NCBI RefSeq assembly: GCF_000949385.2
Contig: NZ_JYKO02000001.1
Coordinates: 4,102,770-4,166,769, forward strand
From: Pseudomonas sp. LFM046
GTDB taxonomy: Bacteria; Pseudomonadota; Gammaproteobacteria; Pseudomonadales; Pseudomonadaceae
DNA: 64,000 nucleotides
Direction: 5' to 3'
Shown: positions 52,804 to 62,160 of the stretch, piece after piece
How the letters are laid out: each line of letters opens with the position of its first letter
How positions within the stretch are numbered: the first letter of the stretch is position 1
Translations under genes and position numbers: made by a program
Notes under the pieces: generated by a model
Told to the model about the DNA's origin: nothing
Databases searched by the model: none
What the model saw: the letters and a program-made list of their open reading frames with translations, nothing else

Positions 52804-53784
52804 ATGACGACCCTGCTGGAGATCAGCCTCCTGCTCTATCCCGGTGCCCAGCTCGCAGCCGCCCATGGCCTCTCCGACCTTTTTGCGGTGGCCAATCGCA
52901 TGGCCGCCGAACGCGCCGACGCCGACCTTCCCGTCCTTCGGGTCCGGCACCTGACCACCGACGAGAACGGCGAAATCCGCTGCACCCTCGACAGCCATCC
53001 CGGTGCCGACAGCCGCCCGACCGTCGTCGTGGTGCCGCCCTGCATCGGTACGCTGCCGCCGGCCGAAACCTTGCAGCCCCTCGCCGACTGGCTCAGCCGC
53101 CAGCATGCAACCGGCGCCACGCTGAGTTCGGTATGCGCAGGGGCCTTCGTGCTGGCGCAGACGGGGTTGATGGCCGGTCGTGTCGTGACCACGCACTGGA
53201 GCCTGGCCAAGGACCTGGGGGAACGTTTCCCCGAGGTGAAGGTGGATGCCGACAAGCTGGTGGTGGACGACGGCGACATCATCACCGCCGGTGGCGTGAT
53301 GGCCTGGACCGACCTGGGCCTGACCCTGGTGGACCGGCTGCTGGGGCCGACCATCGCCGCCGACACCGCACGTTTCCTGGCACTGGACCTGACCCGTCAT
53401 TCCCAACAGTACTTCCGCCGTTTCACCCCGCGACTCACCCACGGCGACGAAGCGGTGCTCAAGGTGCAGCATTGGCTGCAGCGCCAGGCTGCGCGCAATG
53501 TCAGCGTCGCCGCCATGGCCACTCAGGCCGGGCTGGGGGAACGCACCTTCCTGCGGCGCTTCCAGCAGGCCACCGGCCTGCGCCCCACGGAGTACTGCCA
53601 GCAATTGCGCGCGGCCAAGGCCCGCGAACTGCTGGAGCTCACCAACCGCTCGGTGGACCAGATCGCCTGGGAAGTCGGCTATCAGGACCCGGCGGCCTTT
53701 CGCAAGGTGTTCAACAAGATGGTCGGGCTGTCACCCACGGACTATCGCCGGCGATTTGGACGGAGGAGTCCGGGGGCCGCTTGA
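52804..53784 (+). CDS. GlxA-family AraC-type transcriptional regulator
   Basis: 326 residues. The N-terminal DJ-1/PfpI-like domain (about 1-190) has the nucleophile-elbow region SSVCAGAFVLAQTGLMAGR and ITAGGVMAWTDLGL. The C-terminal AraC domain has two helix-turn-helix units (VAAMATQAGLGERTFLRRFQ and SVDQIAWEVGYQDPAAFRKVF) and ends GLSPTDYRRRF. GlxA-type regulators often sit divergent from the hydrolase or catabolic gene they control, here the isochorismatase-like gene. The effector is unknown. Confidence 0.9.
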   Translation: MTTLLEISLLLYPGAQLAAAHGLSDLFAVANRMAAERADADLPVLRVRHLTTDENGEIRCTLDSHPGADSRPTVVVVPPCIGTLPPAETLQPLADWLSRQHATGATLSSVCAGAFVLAQTGLMAGRVVTTHWSLAKDLGERFPEVKVDADKLVVDDGDIITAGGVMAWTDLGLTLVDRLLGPTIAADTARFLALDLTRHSQQYFRRFTPRLTHGDEAVLKVQHWLQRQAARNVSVAAMATQAGLGERTFLRRFQQATGLRPTEYCQQLRAAKARELLELTNRSVDQIAWEVGYQDPAAFRKVFNKMVGLSPTDYRRRFGRRSPGAA

Positions 53785-53857
53785 GGCGGCAACCTGCACC
53801 CGCCGCCAGCGCCGCGGTCCAATGCAGAGTCCACCCTGTTCGATGAGGTGATCCGCC

Positions 53858-54514
53858 ATGTCCCGGCCCGGTCTGCTGCTCGCCACCTGTGTCGGAACCC
53901 TCGCCTACCTGGGCCTTGCCATCCTCGGCGAAGGCGGGTTCAGCGCGTTCTTCAGCCATTCCCCCCTGGTGGCGCTGACCCTGGTGCTCTTCGTCCTGTC
54001 CTTCGTGGCGCCCTTCTCCGGCGGCAACCTCAGCAGCGGCATCCGCGAAGACCGGCACAATCGCTGGGTGCTGTGGGTGTTCGGCCTCATCGGCTTGCTC
54101 AGCGCCTTCCTCCCGGCCTACACCGACCGCCTCAATGTCTGGACCTTCGGCGGCGAAGGTGTGCGCTGGCTCGGCGTACTCATCTTCGCTGCGGGCGGCG
54201 CGCTGCGGCTCTGGCCGGTGTTCGTGCTGGGCCATCGCTTCAGCGGCCTGGTGGCCATCCAACCCGGCCACCGCCTGGTGACGGACGGCATCTACGGAAC
54301 GATCCGCCACCCCAGCTACCTGGGCCTGATGGTCGGCTCGATCGGCTGGGCCCTGGCCTTCCGCTCCGGCGCCGGCCTGGCGCTGGCCGTGCTGACCCTG
54401 CCGCCTCTGCTGGCCCGCATCGATGCTGAAGAGGCGCTGCTGCGCACGGAGTTCGGCGAGGCATACGAAGCCTATTGCGCACGCACCTCACGGTTGATTC
54501 CCGGACTCTACTGA
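53858..54514 (+). CDS. Isoprenylcysteine/phospholipid methyltransferase-like membrane protein
   Basis: 218 residues with about five hydrophobic segments (roughly 5-22, 35-53, 69-86, 102-122 and 157-175). The C-terminal SAM-binding signature of the ICMT/PEMT group is present: GHRLVTDGIYGTIRHPSYLGLMVGS, then EEALLRTEFGEAYEAY. These inner-membrane enzymes methylate small lipophilic or thiol substrates; the bacterial substrate is generally unknown. It follows the GlxA-type regulator by 73 nt, same strand, possibly same transcript. Confidence 0.82.
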   Translation: MSRPGLLLATCVGTLAYLGLAILGEGGFSAFFSHSPLVALTLVLFVLSFVAPFSGGNLSSGIREDRHNRWVLWVFGLIGLLSAFLPAYTDRLNVWTFGGEGVRWLGVLIFAAGGALRLWPVFVLGHRFSGLVAIQPGHRLVTDGIYGTIRHPSYLGLMVGSIGWALAFRSGAGLALAVLTLPPLLARIDAEEALLRTEFGEAYEAYCARTSRLIPGLY

Positions 54515-54560
54515 GGCCCGCAGTCGACGAAAGCCTTGATGCCGTTGCGCGCCGCCAGCT

Positions 54561-54881
54561 TCAGACCCGCAGGCGCTCGGCGCTGATCTCCGGCAGGTCG
54601 GTGCGGCGCAGGTACACCAGCAGCACGTCGCCCAGATTGAGGCGGTCATTGATGTTCTGGTCCAGCAGGATCTGCAGGCACTCGCGGCTGAGGGTCATCA
54701 CCTGGCCGGCTTTCTGCACCCAGACGAACTCGCTGGCGGGGGTGATGCTGTTGTCGGGCACGTCCATGCCAAACGAGTCCTCGCTGAAGCGCACGATGTA
54801 CTTGCCCAGCTTGCGGTTGAAACCGACGAACCCCGTGAGGGCATCGGCGGCCTTGCAGATATCGGCGGATGTGATGCTCAT
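54561..54881 (-). CDS. Conserved-looking hypothetical protein (106 aa)
   Basis: 106 residues from ATG at 54881 with GGGAAG upstream. Soluble, no signal peptide. The sequence alternates beta-like and helical parts (GFVGFNRKLGKYIVRFSEDS, then VMTLSRECLQILLDQNINDR) and ends with a basic LPEISAERLRV. No domain recognised. Stands alone, convergent with the methyltransferase gene. Coding character looks genuine; function unknown. Confidence 0.65.
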   Translation of the reverse strand: MSITSADICKAADALTGFVGFNRKLGKYIVRFSEDSFGMDVPDNSITPASEFVWVQKAGQVMTLSRECLQILLDQNINDRLNLGDVLLVYLRRTDLPEISAERLRV

Positions 54882-55091
54882 GCTGTACTTCCCTGGATTG
54901 GATCGGGACGGGTTGGGCACGCATGACAGGCAGAAAGGCTCCCACTCTGAGCGGTGGGTAGGCGCGCCATTCTGCCAGCCCGGACCAGCGCCGGGGATGT
55001 CGTCATGAGAGGCGCGTTGTCGCACCCCGGGGAGCTTCTGGTGGGATCGGAGGGAAGCCAGGGGCCGGCAGGCAGCCCCCGGCTGAACAGG

Positions 55092-56417
55092 TCAGTGCGC
55101 CGGCTGGACGATGGCGTTGCCCGGCAGGGCCGGAAGCCGCGCCAGGTGCAGGGCCACGGCCACAGCAACCACCAGCAGGGCGCCGATGAACAGGCCGACG
55201 CCTTCCCAGCCGAAGTGGTGCCAGAACAGGCCGCCAAGGGTGCCGGCCAGGCTGGAGCCAACGTAGTAGCTGAACAGGTAGAGGGACGACGCCTGGCCCT
55301 TGGCACGCTGGGCGCGGCGGCCGATCCAGCTGCTGGCCACCGAGTGGGCGCCGAAGAAGCCGAAGGTGAAGATCGCCATGCCGGCCAGAATCACCCCCAG
55401 CGGGCTGAACAGGGTAAGCAGGAGGCCGCCCAGCATCAGCAGGATCGCCGCCCAGAGCACCTTGCGCCGGCCCAGCTTGTCCGCCAGGGAGCCGACCCAG
55501 GCCGAGCTGTAGATGCCCGAGAGGTAGACCACCGAAAGCACGCCCACCACGGCCTGGCTCATCTGGTACGGCGACGCCAGCAGGCGGTAGCCGATGTAGT
55601 TGAACAGGGTGACGAACGCGCCCATCAGCAGGAAGCCGGTGAGGAACAGCCACGGCAGGCCGGCATCGCGGAAGTGCAGGCGATAGCCCTCGATCAGCGT
55701 GGCGGGTTTGAGCGGCATCGGGCGGAAGTGCTTCGACTCCGGCAACACACGCCAGAACACCACGCCGGCGACCAGGGCCAGGCCGCCGAGCGCTGCCAGC
55801 GCCGCGTGCCAGGAGACAAAGTCCACCAGCACGCCGCTGATCAGCCGCCCGCTCATGCCGCCGATGGCGTTGCCGCCGATGTAGAGCCCCATGGACAGGC
55901 CCAGGTGGTGCGGATGGATTTCCTCGCTCAGGTAGGTCATGGCCACGGCGGCCAGGCCGCTCAGGGACAGGCCGACCAGCGCGCGCATCACCAGCACGCC
56001 TTCCCAGGTGGGCATGGCGGCGCTGGCCAGGGTGAACAGGGCGGCGGCGAGCAGCGACACCACCATCACGGGCTTGCGGCCAAGGGCGTCGGACAGCGGA
56101 CCGGTCACCAGCAGGCCGAGGGCGAGCATGGCGGTGGACACCGACAACGCCAGGCTGCTCTGGGCGGCGGTGACGGAGAACGCCTTGGACAGCACCGGCA
56201 TCATCGGCTGGATGCAGTACAGCAGGGCGAAGGTGGCGAAACCGCCGGAGAACAGCGCCAGGGAGGTGCGCTTGAACTGCGGCGTGCCCTTGCGGATGAA
56301 GGTGGGGAGTTCGGGATCGTTGGCGGCGGCGTCCGGCAGCTCGCTGGCTGCGTCACGGACCGCCTCGCTAAGCGCGGGTTCGTCTTCGTTCTTGAGTACT
56401 GCCTGGGATTTGCTCAC
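55092..56417 (-). CDS. MFS transporter, YnfM-like
   Basis: 441 residues from GTG at 56417 (AAGGTG ribosome site 4 nt away); a long acidic N-terminal tail (about 1-40) precedes twelve membrane segments. The MFS loop 2-3 signature is GPLSDALGRKPVMV and its repeat in loop 8-9 is GSLADKLGRRKVL. CIQPMMPVLSKAF and SEEIHPHHLGLSMGLYIGGN resemble the YnfM/arabinose-efflux-like subgroup. Proton-driven export of an unknown compound is the likely role. Divergent from a LysR regulator that probably controls it. Confidence 0.87.
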   Translation of the reverse strand: MSKSQAVLKNEDEPALSEAVRDAASELPDAAANDPELPTFIRKGTPQFKRTSLALFSGGFATFALLYCIQPMMPVLSKAFSVTAAQSSLALSVSTAMLALGLLVTGPLSDALGRKPVMVVSLLAAALFTLASAAMPTWEGVLVMRALVGLSLSGLAAVAMTYLSEEIHPHHLGLSMGLYIGGNAIGGMSGRLISGVLVDFVSWHAALAALGGLALVAGVVFWRVLPESKHFRPMPLKPATLIEGYRLHFRDAGLPWLFLTGFLLMGAFVTLFNYIGYRLLASPYQMSQAVVGVLSVVYLSGIYSSAWVGSLADKLGRRKVLWAAILLMLGGLLLTLFSPLGVILAGMAIFTFGFFGAHSVASSWIGRRAQRAKGQASSLYLFSYYVGSSLAGTLGGLFWHHFGWEGVGLFIGALLVVAVAVALHLARLPALPGNAIVQPAH

Positions 56418-56559
56418 GGGGCACCTTCGGGCGTTTGCGGCGAGCGGGCACAACGAGGCCGCGCCGCCTGGATCAGGGGCTGGGGGATTCGTTGTTGGGG
56501 TTGTGGGGCAAAGAATATCGGCGGGTTTACATTATCTCCAATATATTGTTCGACACATT

Positions 56560-56578
56560 TGATACTCGAAACATATCA
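56560..56578. promoter_or_regulatory. Candidate LysR-type operator
   Basis: TGATA-N9-TATCA inverted repeat in the 173-bp MFS/LysR intergenic region, 13 bp before the LysR ATG. It fits the T-N11-A type of LysR box. The region is AT-rich relative to its surroundings. Confidence 0.5.
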
Positions 56579-56590
56579 ATAGGCCGCCCC

Positions 56591-57505
56591 ATGGAACTGA
56601 GACACCTGCGCTACTTCATCGCCGTGGCCGAAGAGCTGCATTTCGGCCGGGCCGCCGAACAACTGGGCATCTCCCAGCCACCCCTGAGCCAGCAGATCCA
56701 GGCCCTGGAGGAAGAAATCGGCGCGCGCCTGCTGGACCGCACCAACCGGCGTGTGGAGCTGACCGAAGCCGGCCGTCGTTTCCTCGATGAGGCCCGCCAG
56801 GTACTGGTGCAGGTAGACCGGGCGGTGCAACTGGCGCGGCGTGCCCACCGTGGCGAACTGGGGGAACTGAAGGTGGGCTTCACCTCGTCGGCGCCCTTCA
56901 CCTCGACCATCCCCCGCAGCATCAACGCCTTCCGCCAGGCCTACCCGGACGTGCACCTGGAACTCACCGAAGGCAGCAGTGCCGAGACGGTGAAGGCGCT
57001 GCTGGAGGAGAGCCTGCAAGTCGGGGTGATCCGCCCCCTGGCCCTGCCGGACAATTTGCAGGCGGTGGAGCTGTTCCGCGAACCCCTGGTGGCCGTGCTG
57101 CGTGCCGACCACCCCCTGGCCCAGGGCAGCGAGGACGGAATTGCCGTCGCCGCCCTGGCTGAGGAACCCTTCGTATTTTTCCCCCGCACGTTCGGCACCG
57201 GCCTCTATGACCAGTTGCTGGCCCTCGCTCGGGAGGCCGGCTACACCCCGCGCATCGCCCAGGAGGCCAGCGAGGCCATGACTATCATCGGCCTGGTGTC
57301 GGCGGGCCTGGGGGTATCGGTGCTGCCGGCCTCGTTCCGCCGCACCCGCATCGATGGGGTGGTCTACCGCACCCTGCTGGACCCCGGCGCCACCACCGCC
57401 GTCTGGCTGGTGCGCCGGCGCTGCGAGCGTTCGGCCCCGGCCCTGGCGTTCGTCGAACTGGTGACCCGTGAGGCCGCCGCCCTGGCGGGCCGAAGGATGA
57501 ATTGA
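56591..57505 (+). CDS. LysR-family transcriptional regulator
   Basis: 304 residues from ATG at 56591. The N-terminal winged helix is classical (MELRHLRYFIAVAEELHFGR, AAEQLGISQPPLSQQIQALE). The effector domain follows (GELKVGFTSSAPFTSTIPR ... VGVIRPLALP ... GLVSAGLGVSVLPASF). The HFGRAAEQLGISQPPLSQQI start resembles the BenM/CatR-type subgroup. Divergent from the MFS gene, its probable target; the effector is unknown. Confidence 0.92.
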   Translation: MELRHLRYFIAVAEELHFGRAAEQLGISQPPLSQQIQALEEEIGARLLDRTNRRVELTEAGRRFLDEARQVLVQVDRAVQLARRAHRGELGELKVGFTSSAPFTSTIPRSINAFRQAYPDVHLELTEGSSAETVKALLEESLQVGVIRPLALPDNLQAVELFREPLVAVLRADHPLAQGSEDGIAVAALAEEPFVFFPRTFGTGLYDQLLALAREAGYTPRIAQEASEAMTIIGLVSAGLGVSVLPASFRRTRIDGVVYRTLLDPGATTAVWLVRRRCERSAPALAFVELVTREAAALAGRRMN

Positions 57506-57836
57506 GCGGAGCGATAGGCATCAGGACGCGTGTTGGAAATCGCTGTTCATTTCCACCGCCCCTGCCATTCCGTACGCCGATAGTGGACCGATGAAGCGTG
57601 GTCACCCTGCGGGCTGCCCGGTGAGAGCGAGTCTGTGGAGCGCCCCGCCCCGAAACAGTCCGACACATCTTCGGACGCTGCCCCTCCCCCATTCGACGTT
57701 TTCTTCACATCCCGTCTGGCAGAGTCCGTCCGGCTTCGGCCGCCTACTGGAACTAATGTACTATCGGGCGGTCTGCTAGCCCCCCGGCCCCAAGCGGCGC
57801 CGGCCCTGTCTTGAAGCCCTATGGACGCTTGATCGC
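57506..57836. other. Intergenic region before sulfatase gene, no gene seen
   Basis: 331 bp. The small ORFs on both strands overlap without ribosome sites. The promoter of the sulfatase gene should lie here; I could not pick convincing boxes. Confidence 0.4.
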
Positions 57837-59921
57837 ATGACCGCACCGGAAACCGTCACCACCCGGCGGGCCTCGTTCACCCTGAACGGCCCCACCGTCA
57901 AGAGCCACCTCGCCTTCACCCTGCTCAGCGCCGCCGCATTGGTGGTGATGTACAGCCTCCTGCGCGTGGCGCTGCTGGTGTACAACAGCGACCAGATCGG
58001 TGACAGCCCGGCCTCGGTCTTCGTTGAAGCCTTCTACAACGGCCTGCGCTTCGACCTGCGCCTGGTGGTAATCGCTTGCGCCCCGCTGCTGCTGTCCCTG
58101 CTCAGCGTCCGCGCCATGGCCGCCCGTGGCCTGCACCGGATCTGGCTGACCCTCTTCGCCAGCCTGACGCTGTTCCTCGGCATCTCCGAACTGGACTTCT
58201 ATCGCGAGTTCCACCAGCGCCTGAACAGCCTGGTATTCCAGTACCTGCAGGAAGACCTCGGCACCGTTTCCAGCATGATCTGGAACGGCTTCCCGGTGGG
58301 CCGCTACCTGATCGCCTGGGCCCTGGCCACCGGCCTGCTCTACCTGATGTTCCGCGGCCTGGACCTGCTCAGCCGTCCGCGCACCCGCGCCACACTCTCG
58401 ACTGGCCCCCGCCGCGCCGCGCCCTGGTTCGGCCGCCTGGCGGTCTTCATGGTCTGCCTGGTGGTGGCCGTGATCGCCGCCCGTGGCCACCTGCGTCAGG
58501 GCCCGCCACTGCGCTGGGGCGATGCCTACACCACCGACTCGATGTTCGCCAACCAGCTCGGTCTCAACGGTACCCTGACCCTGGTGGAAGCCGCCCAGCA
58601 CACCTTCTCCGCCCGCCGCGACAACGCCTGGAAGGCCACCCTGCCCGAGGCTGAGGCCCTGGCCAGCGTGCGCGAAATGCTGCTGACCCCCAACGACAAG
58701 CTGGTGGACGCCGACAAGGCTGCCATCCGCCGCGACTTCACCCCGCCGGCCGACGGCACCCTGCCGATCCGCAACGTGGTGGTGATCTTGATGGAGAGCT
58801 TCGCCGGTCGCTATGTCGGCGCCCTGGGCAACCCCGACGGCATCACGCCCAACTTCGACAAGTTGGCCAAAGAGGGTCTGCTGTTCGACCGCTACTTCTC
58901 CAACGGCACCCATACCCACCAGGGGATGTTCGCCACCATGGCCTGCTTCCCCAACCTGCCCAGCTTCGAATACCTGATGCGCACCCCCGAGGGCTCGCAC
59001 AAGTTCTCCGGCCTGCCGCAGCTGCTCAGTGCCCGCGATTACGACGACCTTTACGTCTACAACGGCAACTTCCAGTGGGACAACCAGTCCGGCTTCTTCA
59101 GCAACCAGGGCATGACCCGCTTCATCGGCCGCGAGGACTTCGTCAATCCGGTGTTCATGGACAAGACCTGGGGCGTATCCGACCAGGACATGTTCGACCG
59201 TGGCGCCGCGGAGCTGGCCAAGCAACCGGCCGACAAGCCCTTCTACGCCCTGCTGCAGACCCTCTCCAATCACACGCCCTACGCCCTGCCCGCCAACCTG
59301 CCGGTGGAGCGGGTGACTGGCCACGGAGGCCTGGACGAGCACCTCACCGCCATGCGCTACGCCGACTGGGCCCTGGGCCAGTTCTTCGAGAAGGCACGCA
59401 AGGAGCCCTACTTCAAGGACACCCTGTTCGTGCTGGTCGGTGACCACGGCTTCGGCAGCGACAAGCAGCTCACCGAAATGGACCTGTTCCGCTTCAACGT
59501 ACCAATGCTGTTGATCGGTCCGGGTGTGCAGGAGAAGTTCGGTACGCGCAACCACACCGTCGGCACCCAGGTCGACATCGTGCCCACCATCATGGGGCGC
59601 CTGGGCGGCGACGTGCGTCACCAGTGCTGGGGCCGCGACCTGCTCAATCTGCCGGCCGGCGACCCGGGTATCGGCGTGATCAAGCCGTCCGGCGGCGAAC
59701 AGACCGTGGCCATCGTCAGCGACGACCGCATCCTGATCCAGCCAAAAGGCTTCCCGGCACGCCTCTACAACTACCAGCTGGGCGCCGACGCCAAGGCGGA
59801 ACGCATCCCTGGCGACAGCGACCCGCGCCTGCAGAAGTACCTGGAGGCCTTCCTCCAGACCGCCACCGGCAGCCTGCTGAACAACACCGCCGGCGTCGAG
59901 GACGCCAAGCAGAACCAGTGA
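57837..59921 (+). CDS. LTA-synthase-family membrane sulfatase/phosphotransferase
   Basis: 694 residues. Five N-terminal membrane segments lie within about 1-220 (such as HLAFTLLSAAALVVMYSLL and YLIAWALATGLLYLMFRGL), then a periplasmic alkaline-phosphatase-fold domain from about 310: NVVVILMESFAGRYVGALG carries the metal-ligand Glu, SNGTHTHQGMFATMACFPNL contains the nucleophile Thr region, and LFVLVGDHGFGSDKQ and NHTVGTQVDIVPTIMGRLGG complete the site. Family members transfer glycerol-phosphate or phosphoethanolamine groups to envelope glycans; the Gram-negative substrate is not predictable here. A large opposite-strand frame (57819-59957) is a shadow. A terminator follows directly. Confidence 0.9.
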   Translation: MTAPETVTTRRASFTLNGPTVKSHLAFTLLSAAALVVMYSLLRVALLVYNSDQIGDSPASVFVEAFYNGLRFDLRLVVIACAPLLLSLLSVRAMAARGLHRIWLTLFASLTLFLGISELDFYREFHQRLNSLVFQYLQEDLGTVSSMIWNGFPVGRYLIAWALATGLLYLMFRGLDLLSRPRTRATLSTGPRRAAPWFGRLAVFMVCLVVAVIAARGHLRQGPPLRWGDAYTTDSMFANQLGLNGTLTLVEAAQHTFSARRDNAWKATLPEAEALASVREMLLTPNDKLVDADKAAIRRDFTPPADGTLPIRNVVVILMESFAGRYVGALGNPDGITPNFDKLAKEGLLFDRYFSNGTHTHQGMFATMACFPNLPSFEYLMRTPEGSHKFSGLPQLLSARDYDDLYVYNGNFQWDNQSGFFSNQGMTRFIGREDFVNPVFMDKTWGVSDQDMFDRGAAELAKQPADKPFYALLQTLSNHTPYALPANLPVERVTGHGGLDEHLTAMRYADWALGQFFEKARKEPYFKDTLFVLVGDHGFGSDKQLTEMDLFRFNVPMLLIGPGVQEKFGTRNHTVGTQVDIVPTIMGRLGGDVRHQCWGRDLLNLPAGDPGIGVIKPSGGEQTVAIVSDDRILIQPKGFPARLYNYQLGADAKAERIPGDSDPRLQKYLEAFLQTATGSLLNNTAGVEDAKQNQ

Positions 59922-59928
59922 TGGACCC

Positions 59929-59954
59929 AGCCCCCGCTCGATGCGGGGGCTTTT
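59929..59954 (+). terminator. Intrinsic terminator after sulfatase gene
   Basis: AGCCCCCGC and GCGGGGGCT arms (9 bp, 5-nt loop TCGAT) with TTTT, beginning 8 nt after the stop. Confidence 0.85.
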
Positions 59955-59972
59955 CATTCTGGGCGCCTCAGG

Positions 59973-60015
59973 GCAGGCCTTCGGCCTGCTTGGCGAATGA
60001 ATTCGCCCCTACAGG
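59973..60015. repeat. REP-type extragenic palindrome, copy 2
   Basis: GCAGGCC-TTC-GGCCTGC hairpin, TT, then GGCGAATGAATTCGCC and CCTACAGG. Same two-part structure as 51154-51195, with compensating changes in the first hairpin. Confidence 0.75.
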
Positions 60016-60182
60016 AAAAGCGCCACAGCCAGGCACTGTCCGCCCCCCGCCTATCCCGCCTCCCCTCCCGACGCTTGACAGGCCCGCCCCCAGCCCGCAA
60101 ATTACGCAAAGTGTAAATTGATTACGAAAACAACAATGCCGGCTTCCGGGCCTCCCGGACCGCCTGCCGCCAAGTGAGTGCC

Positions 60183-60815
60183 ATGGATCTCTACACCTAT
60201 TACCGCTCCACGTCCTCTTACCGGGTGCGCATCGCCCTGGCACTGAAGGGACTGGACGTCCGGCACATGCCGGTGAACCTGATCCAGGACGGCGGCCAGC
60301 AGCACACGCCCGAATACAAGGCGATCAACCCCCAAGGCCGCGTGCCCAGCCTGCGCACCGACGAAGGCCAGGTGTTGATCCAGTCCCCCGCCATCATCGA
60401 ATACCTCGAAGAACGCTATCCCCAGCCCGCCCTGCTCCCCCAGGACCTGGAAGCCCGCGCCCGCCAGCGTGCGGTGGCGGCGATCATCGGCTGCGATATC
60501 CACCCCCTGCACAACGTCGCGGTCCTCAACCGACTGCGTGGCCTGAAGGTGGAGGAAGCCGAGGTGATGAACTGGATTCGTCACTGGATCGCCGAAGGCT
60601 TCAACGCGGTCGAAGCACTGATAGGCGATGACGGTTTCTGCTTCGGTGAGCCGGGCCTGGCGGACGTCTACCTGCTACCGCAGGTCTACGCCGCACGCCG
60701 CTTCGAACAGGACCTGTCACACTATCCGAAGATCACCCGGGTCGAACGCCTCGCCCTTGAGCATCCGGCGTTCATCCAGGCGCACCCTGACCAGCAAGCC
60801 GACAAACCGGCCTGA
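60183..60815 (+). CDS. maiA: Maleylacetoacetate isomerase
   Basis: 210 residues, GST zeta class. The N-terminal thioredoxin domain has the zeta signature with the active-site Ser-Ser (YYRSTSSYRVRIALALKG) and GRVPSLRTDEGQVLIQSPAIIEYLEERYP; an all-helical C-terminal domain follows. It isomerises maleylacetoacetate to fumarylacetoacetate in tyrosine/homogentisate breakdown, using glutathione. The start at 60183 gives the usual MxLYTYYRS beginning. Its neighbour hppD belongs to the same pathway; fumarylacetoacetase and homogentisate dioxygenase are not in the window. Confidence 0.93.
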   Translation: MDLYTYYRSTSSYRVRIALALKGLDVRHMPVNLIQDGGQQHTPEYKAINPQGRVPSLRTDEGQVLIQSPAIIEYLEERYPQPALLPQDLEARARQRAVAAIIGCDIHPLHNVAVLNRLRGLKVEEAEVMNWIRHWIAEGFNAVEALIGDDGFCFGEPGLADVYLLPQVYAARRFEQDLSHYPKITRVERLALEHPAFIQAHPDQQADKPA

Positions 60816-60825
60816 GGCAACGCCC

Positions 60826-60921
60826 ATGAAAAGCCTCGGATTCAAAGTCACCATCGGCGACTACCTCGCCCGCAGCGTACGGGGCATTTCCTGTGCACCG
60901 CCCGCAGCCACCTCGCATTGA
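60826..60921 (+). CDS. Small ORF (31 aa) between maiA and hppD
   Basis: ATG at 60826 to TGA at 60921, with GAGGCA 6-7 nt upstream of the ATG. It begins 10 nt after the maiA stop. The peptide starts MKSLGFKVTIGDYLARSVRG, contains one Cys followed by APP, and ends ATSH. It is basic and has no signal sequence. The good ribosome site and operon position suggest translation, but I recognise no family. Confidence 0.5.
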   Translation: MKSLGFKVTIGDYLARSVRGISCAPPAATSH

Positions 60922-60958
60922 CCTATAACTTTCAATCAAATGCTTGAGGTGCCAAAAA

Positions 60959-62035
60959 ATGGCTGACATCTTCGAAAACCCCATGGGCCTGATGGGCTTT
61001 GAATTCATCGAGTTCGCCTCGCCCACCCCGAACACCCTGGAACCCGTCTTCGCGATGATGGGCTTCACCAAGGTCGCCACCCACCGCTCCAAGGATGTGC
61101 ACCTGTATCGCCAGGGCGAGATCAACCTGATCCTCAACAACGAGCCCAAGAGCCAGGCCGCGTACTTCGCCGCCGAGCACGGTCCGTCCGTCTGCGGCAT
61201 GGCCTTCCGCGTGAAGAACGCCCACCAGGCCTACGCCCGCGCCCTGGAACTGGGCGCCCAGCCCATCGACATCCCCACCGGACCGATGGAACTGCGCCTG
61301 CCGGCGATCAAGGGCATCGGCGGCGCGCCGCTGTATCTGATCGACCGCTTCGGCGAAGGCTCGTCGATCTACGACATCGACTTCGAGTTCATCGAAGGCG
61401 TGGACCGCAACCCCGAAGGTGCGGGCCTGAAGCTCATCGACCACCTGACCCACAACGTGTACCGCGGCCGCATGGCCTACTGGGCGGACTTCTACGAGAA
61501 GCTGTTCAACTTCCGCGAGATCCGCTACTTCGACATCAAGGGCGAGTACACCGGCCTGACCTCCAAGGCCATGACCGCGCCGGACGGCAAGATCCGTATC
61601 CCGCTGAACGAGGAATCCTCCAAGGGCGCCGGGCAGATCGAAGAGTTCCTGATGCAGTTCAACGGCGAAGGCATCCAGCACGTGGCCTTCTTCACCGACG
61701 ACCTGCTCAAGACCTGGGACAAGCTCAAGGCCCTGGGCATGCGTTTCATGACCGCGCCGCCGGCTACCTACTACGAGATGCTCCAGGGTCGCCTGCCGGA
61801 CCACGGCGAACCGGAAGCCGAGCTGCAATCGCGCGGCATCCTGCTGGACGGCACCACCGAAGGCGGCAGCAAGCGCCTGCTGCTGCAGATCTTCTCGGAA
61901 ACCCTGATGGGCCCGGTGTTCTTCGAGTTCATCCAGCGCAAGGGTGACGACGGCTTCGGCGAGGGCAACTTCAAGGCCCTGTTCGAATCCATCGAGCGCG
62001 ACCAGATCCGCCGTGGCGTTCTGAGCACCGAATAA
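60959..62035 (+). CDS. hppD: 4-hydroxyphenylpyruvate dioxygenase
   Basis: 358 residues from ATG at 60959 with GAGG upstream. Two vicinal-oxygen-chelate domains are present, and the C-terminal one is catalytic: iron ligands are His in LIDHLTHNV (about 162), His in [11 protein letters not shown] (about 240) and Glu in [21 protein letters not shown] (about 322). It converts 4-hydroxyphenylpyruvate to homogentisate in tyrosine catabolism. Length is typical for pseudomonads. A strong terminator follows. Confidence 0.96.
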   Translation: MADIFENPMGLMGFEFIEFASPTPNTLEPVFAMMGFTKVATHRSKDVHLYRQGEINLILNNEPKSQAAYFAAEHGPSVCGMAFRVKNAHQAYARALELGAQPIDIPTGPMELRLPAIKGIGGAPLYLIDRFGEGSSIYDIDFEFIEGVDRNPEGAGLKLIDHLTHNVYRGRMAYWADFYEKLFNFREIRYFDIKGEYTGLTSKAMTAPDGKIRIPLNEESSKGAGQIEEFLMQFNGEGIQHVAFFTDDLLKTWDKLKALGMRFMTAPPATYYEMLQGRLPDHGEPEAELQSRGILLDGTTEGGSKRLLLQIFSETLMGPVFFEFIQRKGDDGFGEGNFKALFESIERDQIRRGVLSTE

Positions 62036-62051
62036 GGCGCGATCCCCTTCG

Positions 62052-62079
62052 AAAAGCCCGGCTTCGTGCCGGGCTTTTT
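62052..62079 (+). terminator. Intrinsic terminator after hppD
   Basis: AGCCCGGC and GCCGGGCT arms with loop TTCGT, flanked by A4 and followed by T5. Confidence 0.9.
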
Positions 62080-62160
62080 CGTTCCGGCCGCGCGCCTGCG
62101 CGGGCCTTCGCCGACCAGACCCTGACTATGCTTGTCCCATGGGGGTTGGAGGCGCTTCAC

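Noticed and set aside
57819-59957. 712-codon open frame on the minus strand
   Set aside because: It lies exactly opposite the LTA-synthase-like sulfatase gene, whose membrane segments and catalytic motifs are clear. The minus frame has a His/Gly/Val/Ala-rich composition typical of antisense reading in high-GC DNA and no domain.
60075-60120. TTGACA and TGTAAA words upstream of maiA as promoter or aromatic-regulator (PhhR/TyrR-type) box
   Set aside because: Spacing to a -10 box is too long, and only one half of TGTAAA-N6-TTTACA is present.
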